Origin: Streptomyces sp. NBC_01429
Lineage (GTDB): Bacteria; Actinomycetota; Actinomycetes; Streptomycetales; Streptomycetaceae
Assembly: GCF_036231945.1 (NCBI RefSeq)
Contig: NZ_CP109599.1
Location: forward strand, 2,636,501 to 2,700,500
Direction: 5' to 3'
Length of the DNA: 64,000 nt
Of the stretch, positions 54,367 through 63,527 are shown piece by piece. Each line of letters begins with the position of its first letter. Positions within the stretch are counted from its first letter, which is position 1. The notes below the pieces were generated by a model. It ran no database searches and was not told where the DNA came from. It saw nothing but the letters and a program-made list of their open reading frames with translations. A program made the position numbers and the translations under genes.

Positions 54367-54411
54367 AACGTACGCCGGGGAGGGGGTCGTCGCCATGGGC
54401 CTGTGGGCCCA
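54367..54411 (-). promoter_or_regulatory. flp pilin promoter with shared 16-bp palindrome
   Basis: TGGGCCT-GT-GGGCCCA (54396-54411) lies 23 bp from TACGTT (minus strand, 54367-54372), the same geometry as at the toxin and peptidase promoters; two more gggccc half-sites follow upstream (54417-54422 and 54435-54440). The mRNA would have a leader of ~100 nt. Confidence 0.7.
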
Positions 54412-54478
54412 ACTGCGGGCCCAAGCGGGGGATTGGGCCCTGTCGGGGGCCTCGGCGCCGGCGGGGGCGGATATGTGC

Positions 54479-55561
54479 TCAGCCATGGTCGGCCGCCCTC
54501 CCCCGCGCGTTCCCGTTCCAGAGCGCGATGGCCTCGCCGCGACTGGCGGCGTTCAGCTTGGCGAAGATGCGGTTGATGTGGTTCTTGACCGTCTTCTGGC
54601 TGATGAAGCAGGTGGCGGCGATCTGCTGATTGGTCATGCCGGACGCGATCAGGTCCATGATCTCCACCTCCCGCTGGCTCAGGTCCGCGTACGGATTCGC
54701 GCGGGACGCGGCGAGCCCGGGGGGCGCGGTCTGCTGCCGCCCCTGCAATGAATGTGCCATATTCGCTTGCGAAAGCGAAGCATCTTGAGCAAATCGTTGC
54801 CCGTTCAACCCTTGGTCAACTTGCCTGGCCTGCGAGTTCGTTGCCGGCATCGGCGGAAAATAGGGTGGATGGCCGGGAGGTGCCGCGTGTGCGGATGCAG
54901 ATGCGTGATCCGGGACGACGGGGGTGTAGCCGGGCCCGGTGAAGGCCGTACCCAGCCCTTCCGGCAGGGGATCCTGCCCGTCCCCCTGGCTCCCGCCCCG
55001 CACCGTCGCCAGCAGGGCGCTGGAGGCGGAGTAGGTGAAGTGGGCCCGGCCCTGCTTGATGTCCCTGACCGCGTACACCAGTTGGTCGGCGGTGAACTCG
55101 CCGTGGACGAGGTAGCCGCCCGCGCCCAGTCTCAGCGCCTCGTGGACGATCCGGCTCTCCCGGCTGTACGTCATCATCAGCACCGGCGCCAGCCGTACCA
55201 GGTGCGGCAGCGCGGATATGCCGTCGACGCCCGGCATGCGTACGTCCAGCAGGATGACGTCCGGGCGGGTCTGCAGGGCCAGTTCGTAGGCCTGCCGGCC
55301 GTCCGACGCCTCCGCGACGACCTCGATGTCGTCACGGCCGGAGAGCAGCACGGTGAGCCCGGCGCGTACCACCGGGTTGTCGTCGGCGACCACCACACGC
55401 ATCGGCGGCTGGGCGGGCATCGCGTGCGGGAGGTCGGGGAACCCTCCCGGGGCCGCGGGGGGCACGGGGACGGCGGGGGGCATGGAGGGTACGGGGCTCG
55501 CGGGTGCCACAGAGTGCGCCGAAGGTACGAGCGGTGAGGTTCTGGGGATGTCGTCCGGCAT
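54479..55561 (-). CDS. NarL/FixJ-type response regulator with Pro-rich extension
   Basis: 360 residues from ATG 55561 (gaggagg 9 nt upstream). A Pro/Ala-rich N-terminal extension (~53 residues) precedes the receiver domain (V-V-V-A-D-D-N, phospho-Asp in V-I-L-L-D-V-R-M-P-G). A low-complexity linker (~190-285) leads to a LuxR-type helix-turn-helix (L-S-Q-R-E-V-E-I-M-D-L-I-A-S-G-M-T-N-Q-Q-I-A). It probably forms a pair with the adjacent histidine kinase and may bind the shared palindrome. Confidence 0.9.
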   Translation of the reverse strand: MPDDIPRTSPLVPSAHSVAPASPVPSMPPAVPVPPAAPGGFPDLPHAMPAQPPMRVVVADDNPVVRAGLTVLLSGRDDIEVVAEASDGRQAYELALQTRPDVILLDVRMPGVDGISALPHLVRLAPVLMMTYSRESRIVHEALRLGAGGYLVHGEFTADQLVYAVRDIKQGRAHFTYSASSALLATVRGGSQGDGQDPLPEGLGTAFTGPGYTPVVPDHASASAHAAPPGHPPYFPPMPATNSQARQVDQGLNGQRFAQDASLSQANMAHSLQGRQQTAPPGLAASRANPYADLSQREVEIMDLIASGMTNQQIAATCFISQKTVKNHINRIFAKLNAASRGEAIALWNGNARGRAADHG

Positions 55562-55629
55562 GGCTGCGGCCTCCTCTCGGGGTGAGTGGGAACGGGGTCC
55601 GGATCAGATCCGGTTCAGGTCCGGTTCGG

Positions 55630-57003
55630 TCAGTTCAGCAGCGGCGCGGAGGGCCGCGCCGGTGGTGGCGGGGAGGCCGGCGGCGGGTCGCCCGGCCGGT
55701 CGGGACGGTGCGGTGCGCGCAGCACCACGGCCGGCAGCTCCAGCCGTACCTCGGTGCCCTTCTCGGCCCTGCCCCGGCCTATCCGGATGCGGGCCCCGAT
55801 GGAGGCCGCCCGCTCGACCATGCCGACGAGGCCGAAGTGTCCGGCGCGCCGGAGGTCGTTGAGGGTCGTACCGGGCGGGAGGCCGGGACCGTCGTCGTAC
55901 ACGCTGATACGCAGCACATCGCCCACGATTCCGGCCGCGACGTTCACGTACGTGGGGTGGGCGTGGCGCTGCGCGTTCTCCATCGCCTCGGTGGCGATCG
56001 TCAGCGCGTGCCGCGCCACCGCGTGCGGTACGGGCGGCACCGGGGCTTCGCCGAACTGCCGAAAGGACACCGGCACGCTGTGACGGCGGCCGAAGTCCTC
56101 CGTACGGGAGGCGAGTTCGGCCAGTACGTCGATGCCGCCGTCCAGCCCGGACTCGCGGCGCAGGTCGGAGAGCAGCTCACGGGACTCGGCGGCGGCGCGG
56201 CGCGCCGAGCGCGCCACCAGCTCCGCCTGGTGCTTGACGGTCCGCGGGTCCAGCCGGTCGGCGGAACCGGCGAGCCCGTCGGCCGCCATCGCGAGACCGT
56301 GCAGGGTCTTGGCCACGGAATCGTGCATCTCGCGAGCGAGACGCGCGCGTTCCTCCTCGACGGCGCCGCTGACCGCGAGCCGGGCCCTCGCCTCGGTGAG
56401 GGCCTGGCTGGCGGCGCCGAAGCCGAGCATGAGGTTGCGCAGCGTACTGCCTATGGCGCCCGCGATGACGCAGAGTCCGGGCAGGAGCAGTGCGGTGAAT
56501 CCGGCCTCGGCGTCGGGGTTGACGCCGTACGCGCCGGCGATGATCAACGACTGGAGTACGGCGAAGAAGGCCGCCCCGCGCCAGCCGTACACGAGCCCGG
56601 CGAGCAGCGGGGTGCAGATGGTGACGTAGGCGAGCGTCGAGTCCGGGGACGCCGTCACCAGCAGCAGCGCGCCGAAGAACATGTCGGCGGCGAGCAGGGC
56701 GGGATGGCGCAGCAGGATGGGGCCGAACCGCTCCCAGTCGCGCAGCAGTACGTAGGAGACCATGAAGGTGACGAGGACGGACGAGCCGACCAGCCAGGTA
56801 CCCAGATGCGACGAGGTGCGCGCGAACGCGAAGGGCGCGGCGAGCGCGATCATCGCCAGGCGGAACCCGAAAGTCTGCCGGCACAGCGCCTGAAGGGCGT
56901 TGACCTGGATGGGCAGCGAGGGCACGCGGTCGCGTGCGGCCGATGCCGAGCCGGTGACACCGCCGGAGTTTCCGCCGGTGAGCGTGAGGGTCTTGGGGGC
57001 CAT
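55630..57003 (-). CDS. membrane sensor histidine kinase (NarL-pair type)
   Basis: 457 residues with a gggaggtga ribosome binding site. About six membrane helices (~50-190) are followed by the HisKA_3 box L-A-R-E-M-H-D-S-V-A-K-T-L-H-G-L and a HATPase_c domain with S-V-Y-D-D-G-P-G-L-P and G-H-F-G-L-V-G-M-V. The Pro-rich C-terminal tail (~35 residues) is typical of streptomycete kinases. It is 68 bp upstream of the response regulator gene. Confidence 0.92.
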   Translation of the reverse strand: MAPKTLTLTGGNSGGVTGSASAARDRVPSLPIQVNALQALCRQTFGFRLAMIALAAPFAFARTSSHLGTWLVGSSVLVTFMVSYVLLRDWERFGPILLRHPALLAADMFFGALLLVTASPDSTLAYVTICTPLLAGLVYGWRGAAFFAVLQSLIIAGAYGVNPDAEAGFTALLLPGLCVIAGAIGSTLRNLMLGFGAASQALTEARARLAVSGAVEEERARLAREMHDSVAKTLHGLAMAADGLAGSADRLDPRTVKHQAELVARSARRAAAESRELLSDLRRESGLDGGIDVLAELASRTEDFGRRHSVPVSFRQFGEAPVPPVPHAVARHALTIATEAMENAQRHAHPTYVNVAAGIVGDVLRISVYDDGPGLPPGTTLNDLRRAGHFGLVGMVERAASIGARIRIGRGRAEKGTEVRLELPAVVLRAPHRPDRPGDPPPASPPPPARPSAPLLN

Positions 57004-57091
57004 GGGGGGTCACCTCCCGTAGGTCGGCTGTCTGCGGATGGGGGGAGCGGGGCGGGTTCCCCGGGTTCGGGGTCCCTCCGAGAGGGACGCC

Positions 57092-57982
57092 TCATCCGGA
57101 GAGGATGTCTCCGAAGTCGACGCCGGATCCGTAGTAGAAACTGAGCACGATGAGAATCATGGTGGCGGGCAGCATCACCATGGTCACGACAAGTGTGCTC
57201 TTGGGTACCGCCTGCGCGGCGCTTCGACGGGCGTTCTGAGCGTCGGCCCTGCGCATGTCGTTGGCGATCTGGATCAGCGTGTCGACGATGGGCGCGCCCA
57301 GCTCCTCACCCTGCTGGAGGGCGGTCACGAACATCGACACCTGCTCGGAGGAGTTGCGCTTGCGCAGCTGGTCGAACGCTTCGCGGCGGCTGACGCCCAT
57401 GTCCATCTGGCGCAGGGTCACGCTCAGCTCGTCCGACCAGGGACCGGAGTACTTGTTGGCCACGCGCTCCAGCGCCTGCCGGAAGCCCAGGCCCGCCGAG
57501 ACGACGACGGCGAGCACGTCGAGGAAGTCCGGCAGAGTGCGTTCGATGTCCGCCTTGCGCCGGCGGATCGCCGCCCGGATGATCACGTCGGGCCAGACCA
57601 GACCGTAGGCGAGCGCGACCAGCGCGATGACCGTCTGTCCCCGCGCCATCATGGCCAGGGCGGCCCCCGCGCCCAGGGCGCCGTACACGGCGCGGCGGGC
57701 GGCGAACCGGTCCACCGTCATACCGCCCGGATTTCCCGCCATGTCCAGCCGGCGACGCAGCGCGTCCACCCGCTTGGGGCCCATCATCCTGAGCACGCTG
57801 GGGGCCCAGCGGATACCGAGCCGGTCGATCCCCGACCCCACCGCGGTGGTACGGGTCGAGCCGACCTCCAGGGCGATGGCCAGGTCTCCCGGCAACCGGG
57901 CGTCAGCGCGGTAGATACGCAGTCCGTGGAAGATGCCGAACACGGCGATTCCCACGCCGACGGCGAGCAGAAGTCCCATCAT
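57092..57982 (-). CDS. tadC: Tad pilus inner-membrane protein TadC
   Basis: 296 residues with aggagg 9 nt upstream. Type II secretion system F domain with R-T-L-P-D-F-L-D-V-L-A-V-V-V-S-A-G-L-G-F-R-Q-A-L and Q-Q-G-E-E-L-G-A-P-I-V-D-T-L. Three or four membrane helices. With TadB it forms the platform on which the ATPase acts. Confidence 0.93.
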   Translation of the reverse strand: MMGLLLAVGVGIAVFGIFHGLRIYRADARLPGDLAIALEVGSTRTTAVGSGIDRLGIRWAPSVLRMMGPKRVDALRRRLDMAGNPGGMTVDRFAARRAVYGALGAGAALAMMARGQTVIALVALAYGLVWPDVIIRAAIRRRKADIERTLPDFLDVLAVVVSAGLGFRQALERVANKYSGPWSDELSVTLRQMDMGVSRREAFDQLRKRNSSEQVSMFVTALQQGEELGAPIVDTLIQIANDMRRADAQNARRSAAQAVPKSTLVVTMVMLPATMILIVLSFYYGSGVDFGDILSG

Positions 57983-58000
57983 GTGACCGTTCCTCCTCTC

Positions 58001-58942
58001 TCAGACCTGAACCCGTGACAGACGCCGGATCAGCAGATAGCCGGCGGCGTACAGGGCGAACGCGACGATCGTTCCGACCTGTCCGACGAACGAGCCCGTC
58101 ATCTTCTGCAGCGCGTCCGGTGTGGTGGCGTTGATCATGAGCATGAATCCGAGCCCCAGCAGGGGCACCGCCAGCGCGGTGACCTTGACCTGCGACAGCA
58201 TCGTCGTCACCTCACGGCGGGTCTCCTTGCGCTCCTCCAGCGTCTCCGTGAGGTTGCGCAGCGAGCTGACCACCTGGCCGCCGGCCCGGCTGGAGAGCAC
58301 CAGCGTGGTGACGAGGACGACCAGTTCGCGGGAGGGCAGCCGGTCGGCGAGTTCGCCGAGGGCGTCGTCCAGGGAGTGGCCGATGGCGAGCTGGTCGGCG
58401 ACCTGTTGCAGCTCCTCGCCCGCCGGGTTCTCCAGCTCCTCGGCGGCCATCGCCAGCGCCGTCCGCATCGCGAGCCCGGCGTGGGTGGCGTTGGCGAGCA
58501 CCCGGGTCAGCTCCGGGAGCTGGTTGATGAATGCCTCCGTACGCTTCACCCGTTGCCAGTTCAGGAAGGCGTTGCCGCCCCAGACACCGATCAGCGCGGC
58601 CAGGACGCCGAAGAAGGGCGCGAAGATCGCTCCGACGACGAAGTAGAGCCCGAGCAGCCCGAGCACCACGTACACCGCGTACTCACCGACCGTCAGGTCG
58701 AGTCCCGTCGCCGCGATCTTGTGCTCGATGCGCTTGCCGAGCTTGGTCTTGCGCAGCCGCCGGTCGAGGGCGGCGAAGCGACGGCGCCGGCCGTTCAGCA
58801 TCGCCGTCTGTCCCGTCTGGGACATGCGGTCGACGAGCAGTTGCTGCTGCGATTTGCCCGACGAGTACACATGCCCGCCGATGACCGCGAACACACAGGT
58901 CAGCAGTGTGACGCCGATCGTCAGGAGTGGGAGGTTATCCAT
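58001..58942 (-). CDS. tadB: Tad pilus inner-membrane protein TadB
   Basis: 313 residues. Type II secretion system F domain: Q-L-P-E-L-T-R-V-L-A-N-A-T-H-A-G-L-A-M-R-T-A-L and S-S-R-A-G-G-Q-V-V-S-S-L-R-N-L. One N-terminal and about four other membrane helices. Ends 18 bp before tadC. Confidence 0.93.
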   Translation of the reverse strand: MDNLPLLTIGVTLLTCVFAVIGGHVYSSGKSQQQLLVDRMSQTGQTAMLNGRRRRFAALDRRLRKTKLGKRIEHKIAATGLDLTVGEYAVYVVLGLLGLYFVVGAIFAPFFGVLAALIGVWGGNAFLNWQRVKRTEAFINQLPELTRVLANATHAGLAMRTALAMAAEELENPAGEELQQVADQLAIGHSLDDALGELADRLPSRELVVLVTTLVLSSRAGGQVVSSLRNLTETLEERKETRREVTTMLSQVKVTALAVPLLGLGFMLMINATTPDALQKMTGSFVGQVGTIVAFALYAAGYLLIRRLSRVQV

Positions 58943-59047
58943 GTCGTGCTGGACCTTCTCGATGGACGGGGACGGGGGTGGGGAGGCCGGGCGGCGGGGA
59001 AGTCCGCGGGCGGCAGCGGGGCGGGCGGGGCTCGGAGCCCCGCCCCG

Positions 59048-60388
59048 TCAGGCCGCCGTCCTGCGTACGGCCAGATCCTCCTCGGAGACCGCGACGCCGA
59101 AGGCCGCCGGTACGGGTTCGCTCTTCAGGTAGAGCCGCTCCGCGATCCGGCGCGGCAGCGGGTAGTACTCGAACTTGCCGTGGACGCGTCCGTCCGCGCC
59201 CATCGGCTGGGCGAGGTAGCGGCAGACGGAGACGATCCGGTACTCCTCACGGCCGTGGGAGTCGACGATGGCGATCTCGGTGATCCGGCGGGAGCCGTCG
59301 GCGTGCCGGGTCAGCTGGACGATGACGTCGACGGCGCTGTTGATCTGGTCCTTGATCGCCACGAACGGGATCTCGACCTCCGACATCGAGGCCAGGGTCT
59401 GGAGTCGCATCAACGCGTCCTCGGCGTTGTTGGCGTGCACGGTGGCGAGCGACCCGTCGTGACCGGTCGACATCGCCTGGAGCATGTCGAGCGTCTCGCC
59501 GCCTCGGACCTCACCGACGATGATCCGGTCGGGTCGCATACGCAGGGAGTTGCGCACGAGGTCACGGATGGTGATCTGGCCCTTGCCCTCGACGTTCGAG
59601 GGGCGGCTCTCCAGAGTGATCACATGGGACTGCTGGAGCTGAAGCTCCGCCGAGTCCTCGATGGTGACGATGCGCTCGCCGTCGGGGATCAGTCCGGAGA
59701 GGGAGTTGAGCAGGGTCGTCTTCCCGGTACCGGTGGCCCCGGAGACGATCACGTTGAACTTCGCGCGCACCAGACCGGCCAGCAGGACCATCATCTGCTC
59801 GTCCAGCGAGCCCAGGCCGATCATCTCTTGCAGGGTGAAGGCGCGGGGGAAGCGGCGGATGGTGAGGATGGGGCCGGTGAGCGAGAGCGGTGGAATGATC
59901 ACGTTGACTCGCTCGCCCGAGGGCAGGCGGGCGTCGACCATCGGGTTCGCCTCGTCCACCCGGCGGTTGACCGTGGAGACGATGCGCTCGATGGTCTGCA
60001 TGAGCTGCTCGTTGGAGGTGAAGCGCATGGGCAGCATCTCCAGCCGCCCGTTGCGCTCGACGAAGACCTGGTCCGCGCCGTTCACCATGATCTCGCTGAT
60101 GGAGGCGTCTTCGAGCAGGGGCTCCAGAATGCCGAGCCCGAGTGCCTCGTCGACGACCCGGCGGATGAGCTGGCTGCGCTCGATGGTGGAGAGGACCGGC
60201 CCCTCGCGGCTGATGATATGACCCAGAACCCGCTCAAGGCGGGCCCTGCGCTCGGCCGCCGCGAGCGTGGACATCTCCGCGAGGTCGATCTCCTCCAGGA
60301 GCTTGGCGCGGTAGACCCCGACGAGAAGGCTCTCCTCGCTCTGGCCGCTCGTCGGCTCCGGGCTGCTGATGCGCGCCCTGAGGCTCAT
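59048..60388 (-). CDS. cpaF: Tad pilus assembly ATPase CpaF/TadA
   Basis: 446 residues from ATG 60388 (gagg 5 nt upstream). Walker [13 protein letters not shown], Asp box [10 protein letters not shown] and Walker B/His box [11 protein letters not shown] with [12 protein letters not shown] are all present. It is the hexameric ATPase that powers pilus assembly. Confidence 0.96.
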   Translation of the reverse strand: MSLRARISSPEPTSGQSEESLLVGVYRAKLLEEIDLAEMSTLAAAERRARLERVLGHIISREGPVLSTIERSQLIRRVVDEALGLGILEPLLEDASISEIMVNGADQVFVERNGRLEMLPMRFTSNEQLMQTIERIVSTVNRRVDEANPMVDARLPSGERVNVIIPPLSLTGPILTIRRFPRAFTLQEMIGLGSLDEQMMVLLAGLVRAKFNVIVSGATGTGKTTLLNSLSGLIPDGERIVTIEDSAELQLQQSHVITLESRPSNVEGKGQITIRDLVRNSLRMRPDRIIVGEVRGGETLDMLQAMSTGHDGSLATVHANNAEDALMRLQTLASMSEVEIPFVAIKDQINSAVDVIVQLTRHADGSRRITEIAIVDSHGREEYRIVSVCRYLAQPMGADGRVHGKFEYYPLPRRIAERLYLKSEPVPAAFGVAVSEEDLAVRRTAA

Positions 60389-60482
60389 CGTCCTCAACTC
60401 CCTGGTTCTGCGTGGTGCGGTGCTGGCAACCGGTGGTGTCCCGTACGGCTGGGTACGGGACGGTACGGAAGGAACGGAACGG

Positions 60483-60860
60483 TCAGTCGCGAGGCATCGT
60501 GACGCTCCTGCGGGCTTCGGGGAAGTCGAAGACGGGCAGGATCGAGGGGATCTCGACGCGCGCCTCGACCTCCACCGCGGAACCGGATCCGCTCGGCGGC
60601 GACACGTTCACCGTCAGCCAGCTGCTCGTCGCGGCCTTGGCGGCCTGCTGCGGCGTCAGGTGGGACTCACGGTAGGTCTCCGCGCGGGCCGCCGCGCGTG
60701 CGGCCGTACCCGCCTGCTGCACGGCGTAGGCCGCGATCCCGAGCTGGATCGCCGCCAGGGCCACCAGGAGCAGCAGGGTGATCAGTCCGGCGAACTCGAT
60801 GGCGGCCTGGCCCCGGTCGCGGCCCCGGTCACGGTCGCCACCGCGTGGACGCTTCCACAT
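60483..60860 (-). CDS. TadE-like pseudopilin
   Basis: 125 residues, gggaga upstream, 3 bp after the preceding stop. R-D-R-G-Q-A-A-I-E-F-A-G-L-I-T-L has the prepilin-type G^Q with Glu at +5. The hydrophobic helix is followed by A-V-Q-Q-A-G-T-A-A-R-A-A-A-R-A and a beta-rich domain ending M-P-R-D. TadE-like proteins are minor pilins. Confidence 0.9.
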   Translation of the reverse strand: MWKRPRGGDRDRGRDRGQAAIEFAGLITLLLLVALAAIQLGIAAYAVQQAGTAARAAARAETYRESHLTPQQAAKAATSSWLTVNVSPPSGSGSAVEVEARVEIPSILPVFDFPEARRSVTMPRD

Positions 60861-60863
60861 AGA

Positions 60864-61376
60864 TCAGCTCTCCCTTACGGCGGACGCGTGCGCGGGGACA
60901 CCGATCGGAATGTTGACGCCGGGGAACAACAGGGGCAGCTCGACCTTGAGCTCCGCCTTGACCTCTTCCCCGGACGAGGACGTCACACAGCTGACGTCCC
61001 GTACGTTCCAGGCGCCGGGGAGATGTTCCTCCGCCGCCTCCCGGCAGGCCGCGGTGCGCGACCCGTCGGCCACCGCGCCGGCCCGTACCGCCTGGTCCGC
61101 CGCGTTCCCCGCCAGCGAGAAGGTGTAGCCGACCAGCGCGGCCTCCCAGAGCAGGACGGCCGTCGCCAGGATGACCGGCATCACGCCGACGAACTCGACG
61201 GCGGCCTGTCCCCGGTCGCCGAGGGCGCCGCGGACCGACCGCCCGCGGACCGACAGTCCGCGAACCGCCCTTGACCCGGCCGCCCTCAGGCGACCGGGCA
61301 TACGTCCCTCACGCTGTCGCGCGGCCGGGGTCGGCCCGTACCGCGCGCCGGCTCTCGCACTGCTGTGAACACTCAT
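60864..61376 (-). CDS. TadE-like pseudopilin (second)
   Basis: 170 residues from ATG 61376 (gagggg upstream). After an unusually long basic leader (~54 residues), G-D-R-G-Q-A-A-V-E-F-V-G-V-M-P carries the same G^Q...E+5 site. Two cysteines in the soluble part (A-A-C-R-E-A, V-S-C-V-T) may form a disulfide. Confidence 0.9.
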   Translation of the reverse strand: MSVHSSARAGARYGPTPAARQREGRMPGRLRAAGSRAVRGLSVRGRSVRGALGDRGQAAVEFVGVMPVILATAVLLWEAALVGYTFSLAGNAADQAVRAGAVADGSRTAACREAAEEHLPGAWNVRDVSCVTSSSGEEVKAELKVELPLLFPGVNIPIGVPAHASAVRES

Positions 61377-61412
61377 GGCGCAACGTGTCCCCTCAACCTC
61401 ATCAGTCTCGGT

Positions 61413-62684
61413 CTACGGCTTGGATCGTCCTCGGCGGACGCCGATCGAGCCACGGTCTCCCTTGAACGGGCCCTGCGCCGCCTTGGATCTGCCGCCCTTC
61501 TCCACCGGATCCGGGACCTTCACCAGTCCCAGCTCCCCCGCCAGCCCCCACATCGCCTGCTTCACGGTGGACTTGGACTCCAGGTCCTGCATCCGCCCCG
61601 CGTCCACCGCCGCCTGGAGCTCCTTGAAGTTGGCGGGGACGGTCACCCGCGAGACCCGGGTGCCGGTGATCCGTTCGATCAGCGGCGGCTGGATCTCGGT
61701 GCTGCGCGTATGGCGGTTGACCACGGTCACGGTCTCCTCCGCCTTGCGGATCTGGAGCCGGTCCCACAGCCGCACCATGCGCTTGGCCGCGCGGACCGAC
61801 ACCACGTCGGGTGTGGTCACCAGCAGCGTGGTGTCGGCCATCTCGATGGCGGCGGCGTTCGCGCTGTTCATCTGGGTGCCGCAGTCGATGACCACGACGT
61901 CGTAACGGTGGCGCAGGGCGCTGATGATCTGCCGTACGGACCGTTCGTTGATCTCCTCGCCCCGCTCCCCCTCCCCCGGCGCCAGCAGCAGTCCGATGCC
62001 GGTCGGGTGGATGAAGACCGCGTCCTGGAGCACCCGGGGGGTGACGTCCTGGATGGAGGCGAGGTCCACGATCGACCGGCGGAACTGCACGTCCAGATAG
62101 GAGGCGACGTCCCCGGCCTGGAGGTCCAGGTCGGCGAGCGCCGTGTTCATGCCCGACGCCTTCGCCGCCAGCGCCAGCTGTACGGCGGTCAGCGTCGTGC
62201 CGACGCCGCCCTTCGCGCCGCTGACGGTGACGACGGTGCCGCCGGGGCCGGTGAAGACATCGCTGCCCTGGCCGAGGTGGCGCCGTACGCCCACGGACCA
62301 GCCCGCCGCCGCCTGGACGCGCTGGGCCAGTTCCTCGTACGAGAGCGGCAGCCCGACCAGGCCGCGGGCGCCCGAGTCCATCGCGGCCGAGAAGAGACCT
62401 GGACTCGGGTCCGTGGTGACCAGGACGACGCCCACCGCGGGGAAGCGGAGGGACACTTCGCGGATCAGTTCCAGCGCCGGCACCGGACCGATCCGCTCAT
62501 GGACCAGTACGACCTCGGGCAGCTCGTCGATCGACTCGGCGGCGAGCCGCCCCAGGGTGTCGATCAGGGTGGTCGAGTCACCGATCGGCGCGGCCGGCTC
62601 CGCTTCGGGCAGCTGGCTGAGCAGGGTGGTGATGGACCGGGCGGCGTCGGCTTCGCCGACGACCGGGAGGATGCGAGTGGTCAT
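61413..62684 (-). CDS. cpaE: Tad localisation ATPase CpaE/TadZ
   Basis: 423 residues from ATG 62684. A receiver-like N-terminal domain (~1-130) without the full phosphorylation set precedes a MinD/ParA-type ATPase with the deviant Walker A S-G-A-K-G-G-V-G-T-T and A-D-L-D-L-Q-A-G-D. It would place the pilus machine in the cell. 7 bp after cpaB. Confidence 0.93.
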   Translation of the reverse strand: MTTRILPVVGEADAARSITTLLSQLPEAEPAAPIGDSTTLIDTLGRLAAESIDELPEVVLVHERIGPVPALELIREVSLRFPAVGVVLVTTDPSPGLFSAAMDSGARGLVGLPLSYEELAQRVQAAAGWSVGVRRHLGQGSDVFTGPGGTVVTVSGAKGGVGTTLTAVQLALAAKASGMNTALADLDLQAGDVASYLDVQFRRSIVDLASIQDVTPRVLQDAVFIHPTGIGLLLAPGEGERGEEINERSVRQIISALRHRYDVVVIDCGTQMNSANAAAIEMADTTLLVTTPDVVSVRAAKRMVRLWDRLQIRKAEETVTVVNRHTRSTEIQPPLIERITGTRVSRVTVPANFKELQAAVDAGRMQDLESKSTVKQAMWGLAGELGLVKVPDPVEKGGRSKAAQGPFKGDRGSIGVRRGRSKP

Positions 62685-62691
62685 GCGTCCC

Positions 62692-63405
62692 TCACTTGTC
62701 CCCTTCGAGGGTGTAGATGTTCTCGCCGGGCCGCAGCGTCGTCGGGCTGCCGTCGGCGAGAAGCGCGAGCCGTACATGCTGAGCGAAGGATTCCGCGTAC
62801 GCGATGCGCTGGGTGTCCTTCGTCTTCAGCGCGAAGGTGATCGGCACGGCCTGCTTGACCGCGCCGCGGCTCTTGCCATCCTCGTCGGGCTCCAGGGCGG
62901 TGAGCTTGCCGACGTCGATGACCTTCGCGTTGGGGACGATGATGCGGGACTCGGACTTGGTGCCCGCCTGGCTGTCACCGGCGAAGGTGGCGAAGATGTT
63001 GACCAGGTCACCGGGGGAGATCTTGCCCGCCACGCCGGTCGCGGCGTCGATCATGATGGCGATCTCCTGCTCGTCGTTGGCGAGCGCGGGCCGCTTGATG
63101 ATCATGTCGTCCTGGAGCAGCGAGCCCTGCTTCAGCTGGGTGACGGCGATCTTCCCGCTGACGACGGACAGGTCCGTCACGGCGTTCTTGGAGAGCCAGC
63201 GCCTGGGCATCGTGATCTTCTCGAACTGGTCAGGAGAGAGCTGCGTGTACGGCGCCACGTCCTCCTTCAGCCGGTACGCGGCCACTTCGGGGCCGACTTT
63301 CGAGTTCACGTCGCTGATCACCGAGAGGACACCGGCAAAGGCACCGAAGGCGCAGAGGACCGAGAGAAGAAGCAGTATGACGCCGCGGCGTTGCCGTGAA
63401 TTCAT
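62692..63405 (-). CDS. cpaB: Flp pilus assembly protein CpaB/RcpC
   Basis: 237 residues. One N-terminal membrane helix, then a SAF domain (A-Y-R-L-K-E-D-V-A-P-Y-T) and the RcpC-type region I-M-I-D-A-A-T-G-V-A-G-K-I-S-P-G-D-L-V-N-I-F-A-T. In Gram-negatives it sits near the secretin; here there is no outer membrane and it probably spans the wall zone. Confidence 0.92.
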   Translation of the reverse strand: MNSRQRRGVILLLLSVLCAFGAFAGVLSVISDVNSKVGPEVAAYRLKEDVAPYTQLSPDQFEKITMPRRWLSKNAVTDLSVVSGKIAVTQLKQGSLLQDDMIIKRPALANDEQEIAIMIDAATGVAGKISPGDLVNIFATFAGDSQAGTKSESRIIVPNAKVIDVGKLTALEPDEDGKSRGAVKQAVPITFALKTKDTQRIAYAESFAQHVRLALLADGSPTTLRPGENIYTLEGDK

Positions 63406-63527
63406 GAGCGGGACAACCTCGTTCGCTGACGTGGGACGTAGAGCCTGGGCGTGGGAGCCGTGAGCTGGAGGGACTGGGTGGAGAGGGAGGGCTGCGGGGA
63501 GCGGAGGAGAGAGCCGGCGCGGGCGGG

